Below, in pieces: positions 26,140-33,196 of a stretch of 33,196 bases of DNA. The DNA lies in the NCBI GenBank assembly GCA_029287855.1, contig JARFQI010000102.1:1-33196 (forward strand), given 5' to 3'. The notes beneath the pieces were generated by a model. The model ran no database searches. It was not told the origin of the DNA and was given only the letters and a program-made list of their open reading frames with translations. Both the position numbers and the translations under genes were made by a program. The stretch comes from Arenicellales bacterium. Lineage in GTDB: Bacteria > Pseudomonadota > Gammaproteobacteria > BMS3Bbin11. Within the stretch, counting starts at the first letter, position 1. Every line of letters starts with the position of its first letter.

Positions 26140-27333
26140 ATGCAAGGAAGGAAAATATTTAAAATTGGCATCGTAGCTGGTGAAGTTTCAGGTGATCTTC
26201 TTGCTGCTGGCCTGGTTCGTGAACTACGGCAATACCCCTACACATTTGAGTTTACCGGCATAGCAGGGCCATTGATGCAGCAGCAGGACTGCAAAAGCCT
26301 CTACCCTATGGAAAAGCTGACACTGATGGGCCTGGATGGCCTATGGGGTAGGCTACGAGAAATTCTGCAGATTCGTCGCAAGCTGGTGCAATACTTTCTC
26401 TCAGACCCTCCGGACCTTTTTATTGGCATAGATGCGCCGGATTTTAACCTGGTTCTGGAAAAGCAATTGCATAAGGCGGGTATACCGGTATTGCACTATG
26501 TCAGCCCAACAGTCTGGGCCTGGCGTAAATACCGTCTCAGGGGTATGCGCAACTATATAGACAGGGTCCTCGTTTTATTCCCTTTTGAACTTGATTTCTA
26601 TCGCCAGTATAAGATCAATGCAACGCTGGTAGGTCATCCCATGGTCAAAGATATTGATATTCGCCCCGATATTTTAACTCTGAAGAAAAAATATGGAATT
26701 TCAACAGAAAAAAAAGTGATTGCGCTGTTGCCAGGAAGCCGTAAAGGTGAGATTCAACAGATGGCTGGTGAGTTTCTTCATGCTGCAGAAAAGCTTGCCG
26801 AAAAACACCCTGATTTGCAGTTTGTTACAGCGATGCCCAATTCGTCTCTGATGGAACTGTTTGAGAGTGAAGTCGAGATAGCAGGGCTCAAACACCTTGA
26901 TCTGATTTGTGTGGAAGGTCACTCACGGGATGTAATGGCGTGTTCCGATGTCCTGATGCTGGCATCCGGCACGGCAGCGCTGGAAGCGGCAATAGTCGGA
27001 CGTCCTGTTGTCGTTGCCTACAAGGTGTCCTGGTTGACGAAAACCATGGTGCAGTTACTGGCCAGTGTTAAGTATTATTCTATGCCGAACAATTTAGCTG
27101 GTTACAGGCTGGTTCCCGAGTTAATGCAGGAAGAGTGCACTAGTGAAAAACTGGCATGCGAAGTAGAGCGTTTTCTTGATGATGAAACAGAGGTTAATAA
27201 AGTAAAGCAGGCTTTTCAGCAGATACGGGAAAGTCTAGATCTTAATTCTGATCGCCTGGCGGCTGAATCAGTTATCAAGATGTTAGGTCTTGGTGTTCAG
27301 ACCAGATCGAACAGTGTTCCGGATCACAGCTGA
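26140..27333 (+). CDS. lpxB: Lipid A disaccharide synthase
   Basis: LpxB is a GT19 glycosyltransferase at the inner membrane that joins UDP-2,3-diacylglucosamine with lipid X to give the lipid A disaccharide. The 397 residues are close to E. coli (382). Family segments are [21 protein letters not shown] at the N terminus, [35 protein letters not shown] and [22 protein letters not shown] in the nucleotide-sugar site. It starts nine bases after lpxA, without a strong ribosome binding site, so it may depend on coupling. Its stop shares one base with the rnhB start (TGATG). Confidence 0.97.
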   Translation: MQGRKIFKIGIVAGEVSGDLLAAGLVRELRQYPYTFEFTGIAGPLMQQQDCKSLYPMEKLTLMGLDGLWGRLREILQIRRKLVQYFLSDPPDLFIGIDAPDFNLVLEKQLHKAGIPVLHYVSPTVWAWRKYRLRGMRNYIDRVLVLFPFELDFYRQYKINATLVGHPMVKDIDIRPDILTLKKKYGISTEKKVIALLPGSRKGEIQQMAGEFLHAAEKLAEKHPDLQFVTAMPNSSLMELFESEVEIAGLKHLDLICVEGHSRDVMACSDVLMLASGTAALEAAIVGRPVVVAYKVSWLTKTMVQLLASVKYYSMPNNLAGYRLVPELMQEECTSEKLACEVERFLDDETEVNKVKQAFQQIRESLDLNSDRLAAESVIKMLGLGVQTRSNSVPDHS

Positions 27334-27911
27334 TGACTCGTTTGCTGCTGGCAGGTGTGGATGAAGTCGGGCGTGGACCGCTGGCCGGCCCGGTAATTAC
27401 AGCTGCTGTCATGCTCGACTGCAGACATACCATTGCCGGCCTCGCAGATTCGAAGCAGTTGACCGCAAAAAAACGGCAGTTGCTGGATCTTGAAATTCGT
27501 CGTCATGCGCTTTGTTATTCAATAGGTCGGGCTGATGTCGACGAGATTGACCAGTTAAATATTCTGCAGGCAACCATGCTGGCGATGCAAAGAGCAGTGG
27601 CTGGACTTACAACAAGGCCGAACAAGGTCATGGTTGATGGCAATCGAGTGCCGGATTTACCCTGTGAGGCCGAAGCGATTGTAGGTGGGGATGGTTTGGT
27701 GGCTGAAATCTCTGCCGCATCGATTGTTGCAAAGGTCTATCGTGACAGTTTGATGGCAGATCTCCATAGACAGTATCCACAGTATGGGTTTGATAAAAAT
27801 AAAGGATATCCGACACGAATGCATCGTGAAGCATTATTACAATATGGCGCTGCACCCTGTCATAGACGAAGCTTTGCACCGGTCAGGAATGTGATTCGTT
27901 CTAATGGGTGA
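27333..27911 (+). CDS. rnhB: Ribonuclease HII
   Basis: RNase HII cuts RNA in RNA-DNA hybrids and starts removal of single ribonucleotides from DNA. The 192-residue protein is close to E. coli (198). The catalytic acidic residues include D10 and E11 in [14 protein letters not shown]102 in VMVDGNRVP, and the later aspartate in [12 protein letters not shown]. The C-terminal [15 protein letters not shown] is typical. It overlaps lpxB by one base and dnaE by eight bases (with the ATG start of dnaE). The lpxB-rnhB-dnaE order is conserved in gammaproteobacteria. Confidence 0.97.
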   Translation: MTRLLLAGVDEVGRGPLAGPVITAAVMLDCRHTIAGLADSKQLTAKKRQLLDLEIRRHALCYSIGRADVDEIDQLNILQATMLAMQRAVAGLTTRPNKVMVDGNRVPDLPCEAEAIVGGDGLVAEISAASIVAKVYRDSLMADLHRQYPQYGFDKNKGYPTRMHREALLQYGAAPCHRRSFAPVRNVIRSNG

Positions 27912-30900
27912 CCTGCTGGTGCAAAAACCGTTTATTCATCTTCATCTACATTCGGAATACTCCCTTGTAGACAGTGTGCTGCGAATAGCAGATGTCATTA
28001 ACGCGACCAGAAAGCACAACATGCCTGCTGTTGCGGTGACAGATTTATCCAATGTTTTTGCCGTTGTTAAGTTTTACAAATCTGCGATTGCGGCTGGAAT
28101 TAAACCTGTTCTGGGTTCCGATGTATGGATCGAACGCCCAGAGCAGCCAGGTAAGCCATTTCGGCTGGTACTGTTGTGTCAGAATGAGCAGGGCTATCGC
28201 AACCTTACGCATTTACTTTCCGAAGCCTTTCGTCATGGCCAGCATGTTGGCGGTCATGCCTGTGTTTCCAGGAATGAACTGGCGACCCACAATGAAGGCT
28301 TGATTGCCCTGTCTGCTGCCAGTCAGGGTGAAATAGGCAATGCCCTGTTACATGGTTCTACAGCGCAGGTTGAGCAACTGGTCGACGAATACCTAAAGTT
28401 TTTCGGCGACCGGTTTTATCTGGAACTGCAGCGGACGGGCAGAATTGGTGATGAAGAGCACGTCGTTAAGGCAATGGACCTGGCGATGCGAAGGTCTATT
28501 CCAGTTGTGGCAACGAACGATGTCCGCTTCGCCAGTGAAAAAGATTTCGAAATACATGACATTCGAGTCTGCATTCAGGACAGCCGGGTATTGAATGATC
28601 CCCGTCGTCCCAAGCTCTACAGTACCCAGCAGTATTTTCGTTCGACGGCAGAAATGGCAGAATTGTTTGCTGACATACCTGAGGCGATTGAAAATTCCTA
28701 CCACATAGCTACACGCTGCAATTGCCACCTCACCCTGGGCAAAAACTTCATGCCGGAGTTTCCCGTTAAGAAAGGGCAGGATGTAAACCAGGTGCTGATT
28801 GATAGTTCTAATCAGGGTCTCGAAAGAATTCTGGATAAAATAGATGGAGAAGTTCAGCGAGAGCACTATCAACAGCGGCTTGATATGGAGCTGGATGTCA
28901 TCACACGCATGGGATTTCCTGGCTACTTCATGATTGTTGCCGACTTTATTCGTTGGGCAAAAGACCACGACATCCCGGTTGGACCCGGTCGTGGTTCAGG
29001 CGCAGGATCACTGGTTGCCTATTGCCTCGGCATCACTGAGCTCGATCCAATAGAGCATGGATTGCTGTTTGAACGTTTTCTAAACCCCGAACGCGTCTCG
29101 ATGCCAGACTTTGATATTGACTTCTGTATGGACCAGCGTGACCGGGTCATCGAATATGTCACGCAGCACTATGGATCAGACAAGGTATCCCAGATTATTA
29201 CCTATGGCACGATGGCGGCGCGTGCAGTAGTGCGTGATGTCGGACGTGTAATGGATCTTGGTTTTGGTCTCGTCGACCAGCTCGCCAAATTAATTCCCGG
29301 TGAGCCAGGGATGACTCTCGGCAAGGCTATCGATTCAGAAAAGGAGTTGCGTGAACGGATTGAACAGGACGACGACGTCCGAGAGCTGATTAGTCGTGCA
29401 CGGTCACTGGAAGGGATGGCCAGAAATGCCGGCAAGCATGCCGGTGGTGTTGTGATCGCACCAACAGCCTTAACTGATTTTACTGCACTGTATTGTGAAC
29501 AGGGTGCCACGCAGATGGTCACCCATCTTGACATGAAAGATGTCGAGGCCGTAGGGCTGGTTAAGTTTGACTTCCTCGGCCTGCGTACACTTACGATCAT
29601 TGATAATTCATTAAAAACAGTAAACCGTTTTCGGCAGAAAAACGATCAACCCCTGCTGCAGCTAGAAGATATAGATCTTGGTGACAGCAAAACCTTCAAA
29701 CTGATCCAGGCCTGCAAAACAACGGCAGTTTTCCAGCTTGAATCGAGCGGCATGAAAGACGTTATCAAAAAACTGCAGCCGGATAATTTTGAAGATATGG
29801 TGGCGGTAGTTGCTTTGTACCGTCCCGGGCCGCTTGGATCAGGCATGGTCGATACGTTTATCGAGCGTAAGCATGGGCGTGAAAAAATCATCTATCCACA
29901 CCCGTTACTGGAAGAAATTCTAAAGCCAACCTATGGCGTTATCGTCTACCAGGAACAGGTGATGCAGATTGCCCAGGTGCTCGCTTCCTTTACCCTCGGC
30001 GCAGCAGATATGCTGCGCAGGGCAATGGGTAAGAAAATTGCAGAGGAGATGGCAAAACAACGTGAAAACTTCCGCAGCGGGGCAGAAAAAAATGGTATTG
30101 ACGCCAAACAGGCAGATAGTATCTTCGACTTGATGGAAGAATTTGCCAAGTACGGCTTTAATAAATCACATTCCGCTGCCTATGCACTGGTTTCGTTTCA
30201 AACAGCCTGGTTTAAAGCGCATTACCCTGCCATGTACCTTGCCTCAACACTATCGGCAGATATGGAAAAGACTGACAAGGTTGTTATGTTGATCGCTGAA
30301 TGCAGAGATATGGGGCTGACGCTGCTGCCTCCGGATATCAATAGTTCCGGTTATTCTTTCGAAGCAACTGCTGAAGATACTATCGTCTATGGACTCGGTG
30401 CAATCAAAGGGGTTGGGCAGGCCGCGATTGAAGAAATAACCCGTGCCAGGTTAGAAAAAGGACAATTCAGCGACCTCTATGACTTTTGTCGATCTCTCGA
30501 TCTTAAGAAAGTAAACCAGCGCACACTGGAAATACTGATAGGCGCAGGCGCACTGGACCAGATGGGCGTTCATCGTGCGGCATTAATGGCCAACCTTGCC
30601 AACGCAATGTCATTATCCGGCCAGGAATCAAGAAACCGGACTGCAGGTCAGGATGATCTGTTTGGCAGCTCTGATGAGCTTGGTCTGGATATAGACTGGA
30701 TTGACGTTGCTGAATACTCGGAAGATGAGCGACTTAAGAAAGAGAAAAAGCACCTTGGCCTGTATCTGACTGGCCACCCGATGAACCAGTATCATAAGGA
30801 GCTAGGTAATTTTATCAGTTGCCCGTTGAGTGAAGTGGAGTCAGCAGAAGGCAAGCAGGTAACTATTGCAGGCCTCATCATTGCCATGCGGACTCGAAAT

Positions 30901-31374
30901 ACACGAAGAGGCCGCATGGCCATATTGACACTTGATGACCAGTCGGCCTGGCTGGAAATACCCATATATTCTGAGCTCTATGAGACGAACAAGCAGCTGT
31001 TACAGGAAGACCGCCTGGTCATTATTAGCGGAAAAGCCGGTTTTGATGATTATACCGGCGGAACCAGAGTCACTGCAGAGCGCATTCATGATATTGACTC
31101 TGCACGCGAAACCTTTGCAACTGATTTGCGTATTACTCTGAAAAAAAATTCGCCAGATGTCGTGGAAGGTTTAAAGTCAATTCTGCAGCCCGTCACCGGC
31201 GGCACAACACCGGTGATCATTGATTACATGAACGACAAGGCGAGGGCGAGTATACACCTGCCACGTGAATGGTGTGTTCATCCTTCTGCACGATTACTAG
31301 AAGAATTATCCAAACTTCCCGGTATAAACAGGGCTGTCTGTGAATATAATGCAGCCGGCGCGCGCCTGCATTAA
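27904..31374 (+). CDS. dnaE: DNA polymerase III alpha subunit
   Basis: DnaE is the replicative polymerase. The 1156 residues match E. coli (1160). The N-terminal PHP domain (about 10-280) keeps HLHLHSEYS but has TDLSNV and ATNDVRF, where active PHP domains have metal-binding histidines; the domain is therefore probably inactive and proofreading needs DnaQ. Palm catalytic aspartates are D404 and D406 (PDFDIDF) and D556 (KFDFLGLR). [14 protein letters not shown], the fingers and a helix-hairpin-helix region follow. Q916-D-D-L-F920 is a clamp-binding motif at the same place as in E. coli. An OB domain is at about 985-1070. Start may be ATG 27904 (overlapping rnhB) or GTG 27919. Confidence 0.98.
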   Translation: MGDLLVQKPFIHLHLHSEYSLVDSVLRIADVINATRKHNMPAVAVTDLSNVFAVVKFYKSAIAAGIKPVLGSDVWIERPEQPGKPFRLVLLCQNEQGYRNLTHLLSEAFRHGQHVGGHACVSRNELATHNEGLIALSAASQGEIGNALLHGSTAQVEQLVDEYLKFFGDRFYLELQRTGRIGDEEHVVKAMDLAMRRSIPVVATNDVRFASEKDFEIHDIRVCIQDSRVLNDPRRPKLYSTQQYFRSTAEMAELFADIPEAIENSYHIATRCNCHLTLGKNFMPEFPVKKGQDVNQVLIDSSNQGLERILDKIDGEVQREHYQQRLDMELDVITRMGFPGYFMIVADFIRWAKDHDIPVGPGRGSGAGSLVAYCLGITELDPIEHGLLFERFLNPERVSMPDFDIDFCMDQRDRVIEYVTQHYGSDKVSQIITYGTMAARAVVRDVGRVMDLGFGLVDQLAKLIPGEPGMTLGKAIDSEKELRERIEQDDDVRELISRARSLEGMARNAGKHAGGVVIAPTALTDFTALYCEQGATQMVTHLDMKDVEAVGLVKFDFLGLRTLTIIDNSLKTVNRFRQKNDQPLLQLEDIDLGDSKTFKLIQACKTTAVFQLESSGMKDVIKKLQPDNFEDMVAVVALYRPGPLGSGMVDTFIERKHGREKIIYPHPLLEEILKPTYGVIVYQEQVMQIAQVLASFTLGAADMLRRAMGKKIAEEMAKQRENFRSGAEKNGIDAKQADSIFDLMEEFAKYGFNKSHSAAYALVSFQTAWFKAHYPAMYLASTLSADMEKTDKVVMLIAECRDMGLTLLPPDINSSGYSFEATAEDTIVYGLGAIKGVGQAAIEEITRARLEKGQFSDLYDFCRSLDLKKVNQRTLEILIGAGALDQMGVHRAALMANLANAMSLSGQESRNRTAGQDDLFGSSDELGLDIDWIDVAEYSEDERLKKEKKHLGLYLTGHPMNQYHKELGNFISCPLSEVESAEGKQVTIAGLIIAMRTRNTRRGRMAILTLDDQSAWLEIPIYSELYETNKQLLQEDRLVIISGKAGFDDYTGGTRVTAERIHDIDSARETFATDLRITLKKNSPDVVEGLKSILQPVTGGTTPVIIDYMNDKARASIHLPREWCVHPSARLLEELSKLPGINRAVCEYNAAGARLH

Positions 31375-31406
31375 CTCCTCAGCAACTACTCTTCAATAAT
31401 TATTTA

Positions 31407-31435
31407 TTGACGAGGATTACTGATGAAATTATATA
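31407..31435 (+). promoter_or_regulatory. Candidate accA promoter P1
   Basis: TTGACG (31407-31412) and TATATA (31430-31435) are 17 bases apart. The -35 matches the sigma-70 consensus at five of six positions and the -10 at four of six. Placed just after dnaE, it could drive accA and tilS independently of the long upstream operon. Confidence 0.5.
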
Positions 31436-31443
31436 CCTGCTCT

Positions 31444-31472
31444 TTATCCTTAGAACGGTAAAGCGTTATACT
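31444..31472 (+). promoter_or_regulatory. Candidate accA promoter P2
   Basis: TTATCC (31444-31449) and TATACT (31467-31472) are 17 bases apart. The -10 box matches at five of six positions; the -35 is weak. Transcription would start near 31480, leaving a leader of about 40 bases before accA. Confidence 0.4.
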
Positions 31473-31519
31473 TTCGCAGAATACAGAAAACTTATACATG
31501 CTGGATGCCGGATAAACAG

Positions 31520-32482
31520 ATGAATCTAAACTTTCTCGATTTTGAGCAACCTATCGCCGAACTTGAAGCCAAGATAGACGAATTACGCCATGTTGGTATC
31601 ACCAGTGATGTCAGTCTAACCGATGAAGTCTCCCGTCTGCATAAGAAAAGTATCAAGCTGACGGAGTCGATTTTTTCCTCACTTACACCATGGCAGGTTT
31701 CCCAGCTTGCCCGCCATCCACAGCGTCCTTACACACTGGAATATATAGAAAAGATATTTACTGACTTTCAGGAGCTGCATGGTGACAGGATGTTTGCCGA
31801 TGACCCTGCAATTGTCGGAGGCCTGGCAAGACTGGAAGGGCGTCCTGTGATGGTGATTGGCCAGCAGAAGGGGCGTGACACACGGGAAAAGGTACACCGC
31901 AATTTCGGCATGCCACGACCGGAAGGCTATCGCAAGGCCATGAGATTGATGGATATGGCTGAGCGTTTCAAGCTGCCCCTGCTGACATTTATTGATACAC
32001 CTGGAGCCTATCCCGGCGTTGATGCAGAGAAGCGCGGTCAGAGTGAGGCAATTGCCCACAACTTATTTATCATGTCTGACCTGAAGACACCGATCATCTC
32101 AACTGTGATCGGAGAAGGTGGATCTGGAGGCGCACTTGCAATTGGTGTTTGCGACAGGCTACTTATGTTCCAGTACTCAACATACTCGGTTATATCACCT
32201 GAAGGCTGTTCATCCATATTGTGGAAAAGTGCTGATAATGCAGCTGATGCTGCTGAAGTAATGGGCCTGACAGCAAAACGTCTGAGTGAACTGGGTCTTA
32301 TTGATGAGATAATAGAAGAACCACTGGGTGGTGCTCATCGCGATGTCGACCTTGCCGCAGAAAATTTAAAAAAAGCGCTGCTAAAAAACCTCGAAACTCT
32401 GGATGCGATGACCACTAGCGAGCTGCTGGAAAATCGCTATCATCGATTGCGCCAGTACGGTGTCGAAAATTTTCAGGAATAG
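31520..32482 (+). CDS. accA: Acetyl-CoA carboxylase carboxyltransferase subunit alpha
   Basis: AccA and AccD form the carboxyltransferase that moves CO2 from biotin on AccB to acetyl-CoA, giving malonyl-CoA for fatty acid synthesis. I chose the ATG at 31520 because it gives 320 residues (E. coli 319) with the standard start [19 protein letters not shown], and a GGAT lies about six bases before it. An ATG at 31505 would add five residues and has a poorer upstream site. Crotonase-like fold motifs include [47 protein letters not shown] and [15 protein letters not shown]. It has its own probable promoters. Confidence 0.97.
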   Translation: MNLNFLDFEQPIAELEAKIDELRHVGITSDVSLTDEVSRLHKKSIKLTESIFSSLTPWQVSQLARHPQRPYTLEYIEKIFTDFQELHGDRMFADDPAIVGGLARLEGRPVMVIGQQKGRDTREKVHRNFGMPRPEGYRKAMRLMDMAERFKLPLLTFIDTPGAYPGVDAEKRGQSEAIAHNLFIMSDLKTPIISTVIGEGGSGGALAIGVCDRLLMFQYSTYSVISPEGCSSILWKSADNAADAAEVMGLTAKRLSELGLIDEIIEEPLGGAHRDVDLAAENLKKALLKNLETLDAMTTSELLENRYHRLRQYGVENFQE

Positions 32483-32758
32483 GCAGGCGACAGCAGGCAT
32501 TCATCAGCGGGAGATTTTATTTGCTCCTGCTAGCAGGATATTCCCGGCAGACGTTGCATCAAGGCGACGTGTCTTCAGGCAAAGAAGGTCGAAAAGTCTC
32601 AATCAGGGTACTTCCACCTGCCTCTGCCCGATTTCTTATGTGGCCCTATAGGCCAGAGCTGATTCTTCTCAGTAAACCAGGCAATAACTGTTCTGCCGGT
32701 TCCTTCGAGGTATGTTCTGCAGGATTCAATGGGTTTGCTCGCTGGTGGCTGAAAAGTA
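32483..32758. other. 276-base gap between accA and tilS
   Basis: No recognised gene. A 14-base perfect palindrome, TCCTGCTAGCAGGA, lies at 32525-32538, about 45 bases after accA; its centre has no loop, so it looks more like a protein-binding site than a terminator. A plus-strand open frame runs from a TTG at 32521 to a TAA at 32769 (82 codons) and overlaps the tilS start by 11 bases. Its product (cysteine- and arginine-containing, no known motif) resembles no family I know, so I do not call it as a gene. Confidence 0.45.
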
Positions 32759-33196
32759 ATGCGAACTAAGTTCTCAATTTCAAACCTCAGTCAGGTTTTA
32801 GAAGATGAACTGTCACTAGCACAGGGCAGTACTATCTATGTTGCGTTTAGCGGCGGACTGGATTCACATGTCCTGTTGCATGCTCTTTCCTGCCTTGCAG
32901 CTGATTACCCTTTTTCAATTTTCGCCATCCATGTGAATCATTCTATTCACCTCAATTCAACTGAATGGGCGAATCATTGCCAGGAGATTTGTGATGATCT
33001 TGGGGTGCCGCTAGTTGTTAAAAAGGTAACAGTTGCTGCCGAGAAAGGTGAGAGTCTGGAGGCCCTGGCCAGGGATGCCCGTTATACGGCACTGGCAGAG
33101 GTATTGCCTGAAAATGGCATTTGCATGACCGCACAACATATCAATGATCAGACTGAAACAGTTGTATTGCAATTGCTGCGTGGCGCAGGTGTGCAT
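32759..33196 (+). CDS. tilS: tRNA(Ile)-lysidine synthase TilS, 5' part (cut by window end)
   Basis: TilS uses ATP and lysine to turn the wobble cytidine of the minor tRNA-Ile (anticodon CAU) into lysidine, changing its decoding from AUG to AUA. Only the first 146 codons are present and the frame is still open at the window edge. The PP-loop ATP pyrophosphatase motif is S31GGLDS36 in YVAFSGGLDSHVLLHAL. It is followed by AIHVNHSI, then EALARDARYTAL and TAQHINDQTETVVLQLLRGAG, all in the family order. The start ATG at 32759 places the PP-loop at the usual distance from the N terminus. The accA-tilS order is common in gammaproteobacteria. Confidence 0.95.
   Translation, partial: MRTKFSISNLSQVLEDELSLAQGSTIYVAFSGGLDSHVLLHALSCLAADYPFSIFAIHVNHSIHLNSTEWANHCQEICDDLGVPLVVKKVTVAAEKGESLEALARDARYTALAEVLPENGICMTAQHINDQTETVVLQLLRGAGVH

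Overview
The window is an ordinary chromosomal stretch from a gammaproteobacterium with roughly balanced base composition. Two things point there. One is the gene order rpsB-tsf-pyrH-frr-uppS-cdsA-dxr-rseP-bamA-skp-lpxD-fabZ-lpxA-lpxB-rnhB-dnaE-accA-tilS, divergent from map-glnD, which is the classic gammaproteobacterial arrangement. The other is that the lipid A, BamA and RseP genes indicate a Gram-negative envelope. I cannot name the species. No mobile element, CRISPR array, tRNA, rRNA or prophage was recognised, and codon use looks uniform by eye.

Region 1 (1-3165, plus strand): nhaA (Na+/H+ antiporter), a four-base-overlapping moaD, a TauD/TfdA-like Fe(II)/2-oxoglutarate dioxygenase of unknown substrate, and a DUF1451/YbeL-like zinc-ribbon protein. 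This is the least conserved and most lineage-specific part of the window.

Region 2 (3234-12699, minus strand): reading from right to left, map, glnD, dapC, dapD, an ArsC/Spx-like reductase, dapE, a PP2C phosphatase and a beta-CASP metallo-beta-lactamase-fold nuclease. Three of the genes carry the succinylase branch of lysine/diaminopimelate synthesis (dapD, dapC, dapE). GlnD is the nitrogen sensor. The PP2C and beta-CASP genes form a tightly packed tail (dapE overlaps the PP2C gene by 4 bases, and the nuclease follows after 6 bases).

Region 3 (12700-13096): divergent control region. It holds a good -10 for map on the minus strand, a candidate rpsB promoter on the plus strand with a GC-rich discriminator, and an rpsB leader of about 180 bases.

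Region 4 (13097-33196, plus strand): translation factors (S2, EF-Ts, RRF), UMP kinase, undecaprenyl pyrophosphate synthase, CDP-diglyceride synthase, DXP reductoisomerase, the RseP protease, BamA and Skp for outer-membrane protein assembly, the LpxD-FabZ-LpxA-LpxB lipid A block, RNase HII, the DNA polymerase III alpha subunit, the acetyl-CoA carboxylase alpha subunit, and the 5' part of tilS cut by the window edge. Many genes overlap by a few bases or abut, so translational coupling is likely.

The main oddity is ribosomal protein S2, which carries an extra C-terminal extension of about 90 residues: an acidic/alanine-rich linker followed by a histone-H1-like AVKK-repeat tail. Lesser points of interest are the moaD orphan in an nhaA/dioxygenase operon, the PP2C/beta-CASP pair attached to the dap operon, and a 276-base accA-tilS gap with a 14-base palindrome and a small uncertain ORF. 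I did not find convincing evidence of a wholly new biological system.
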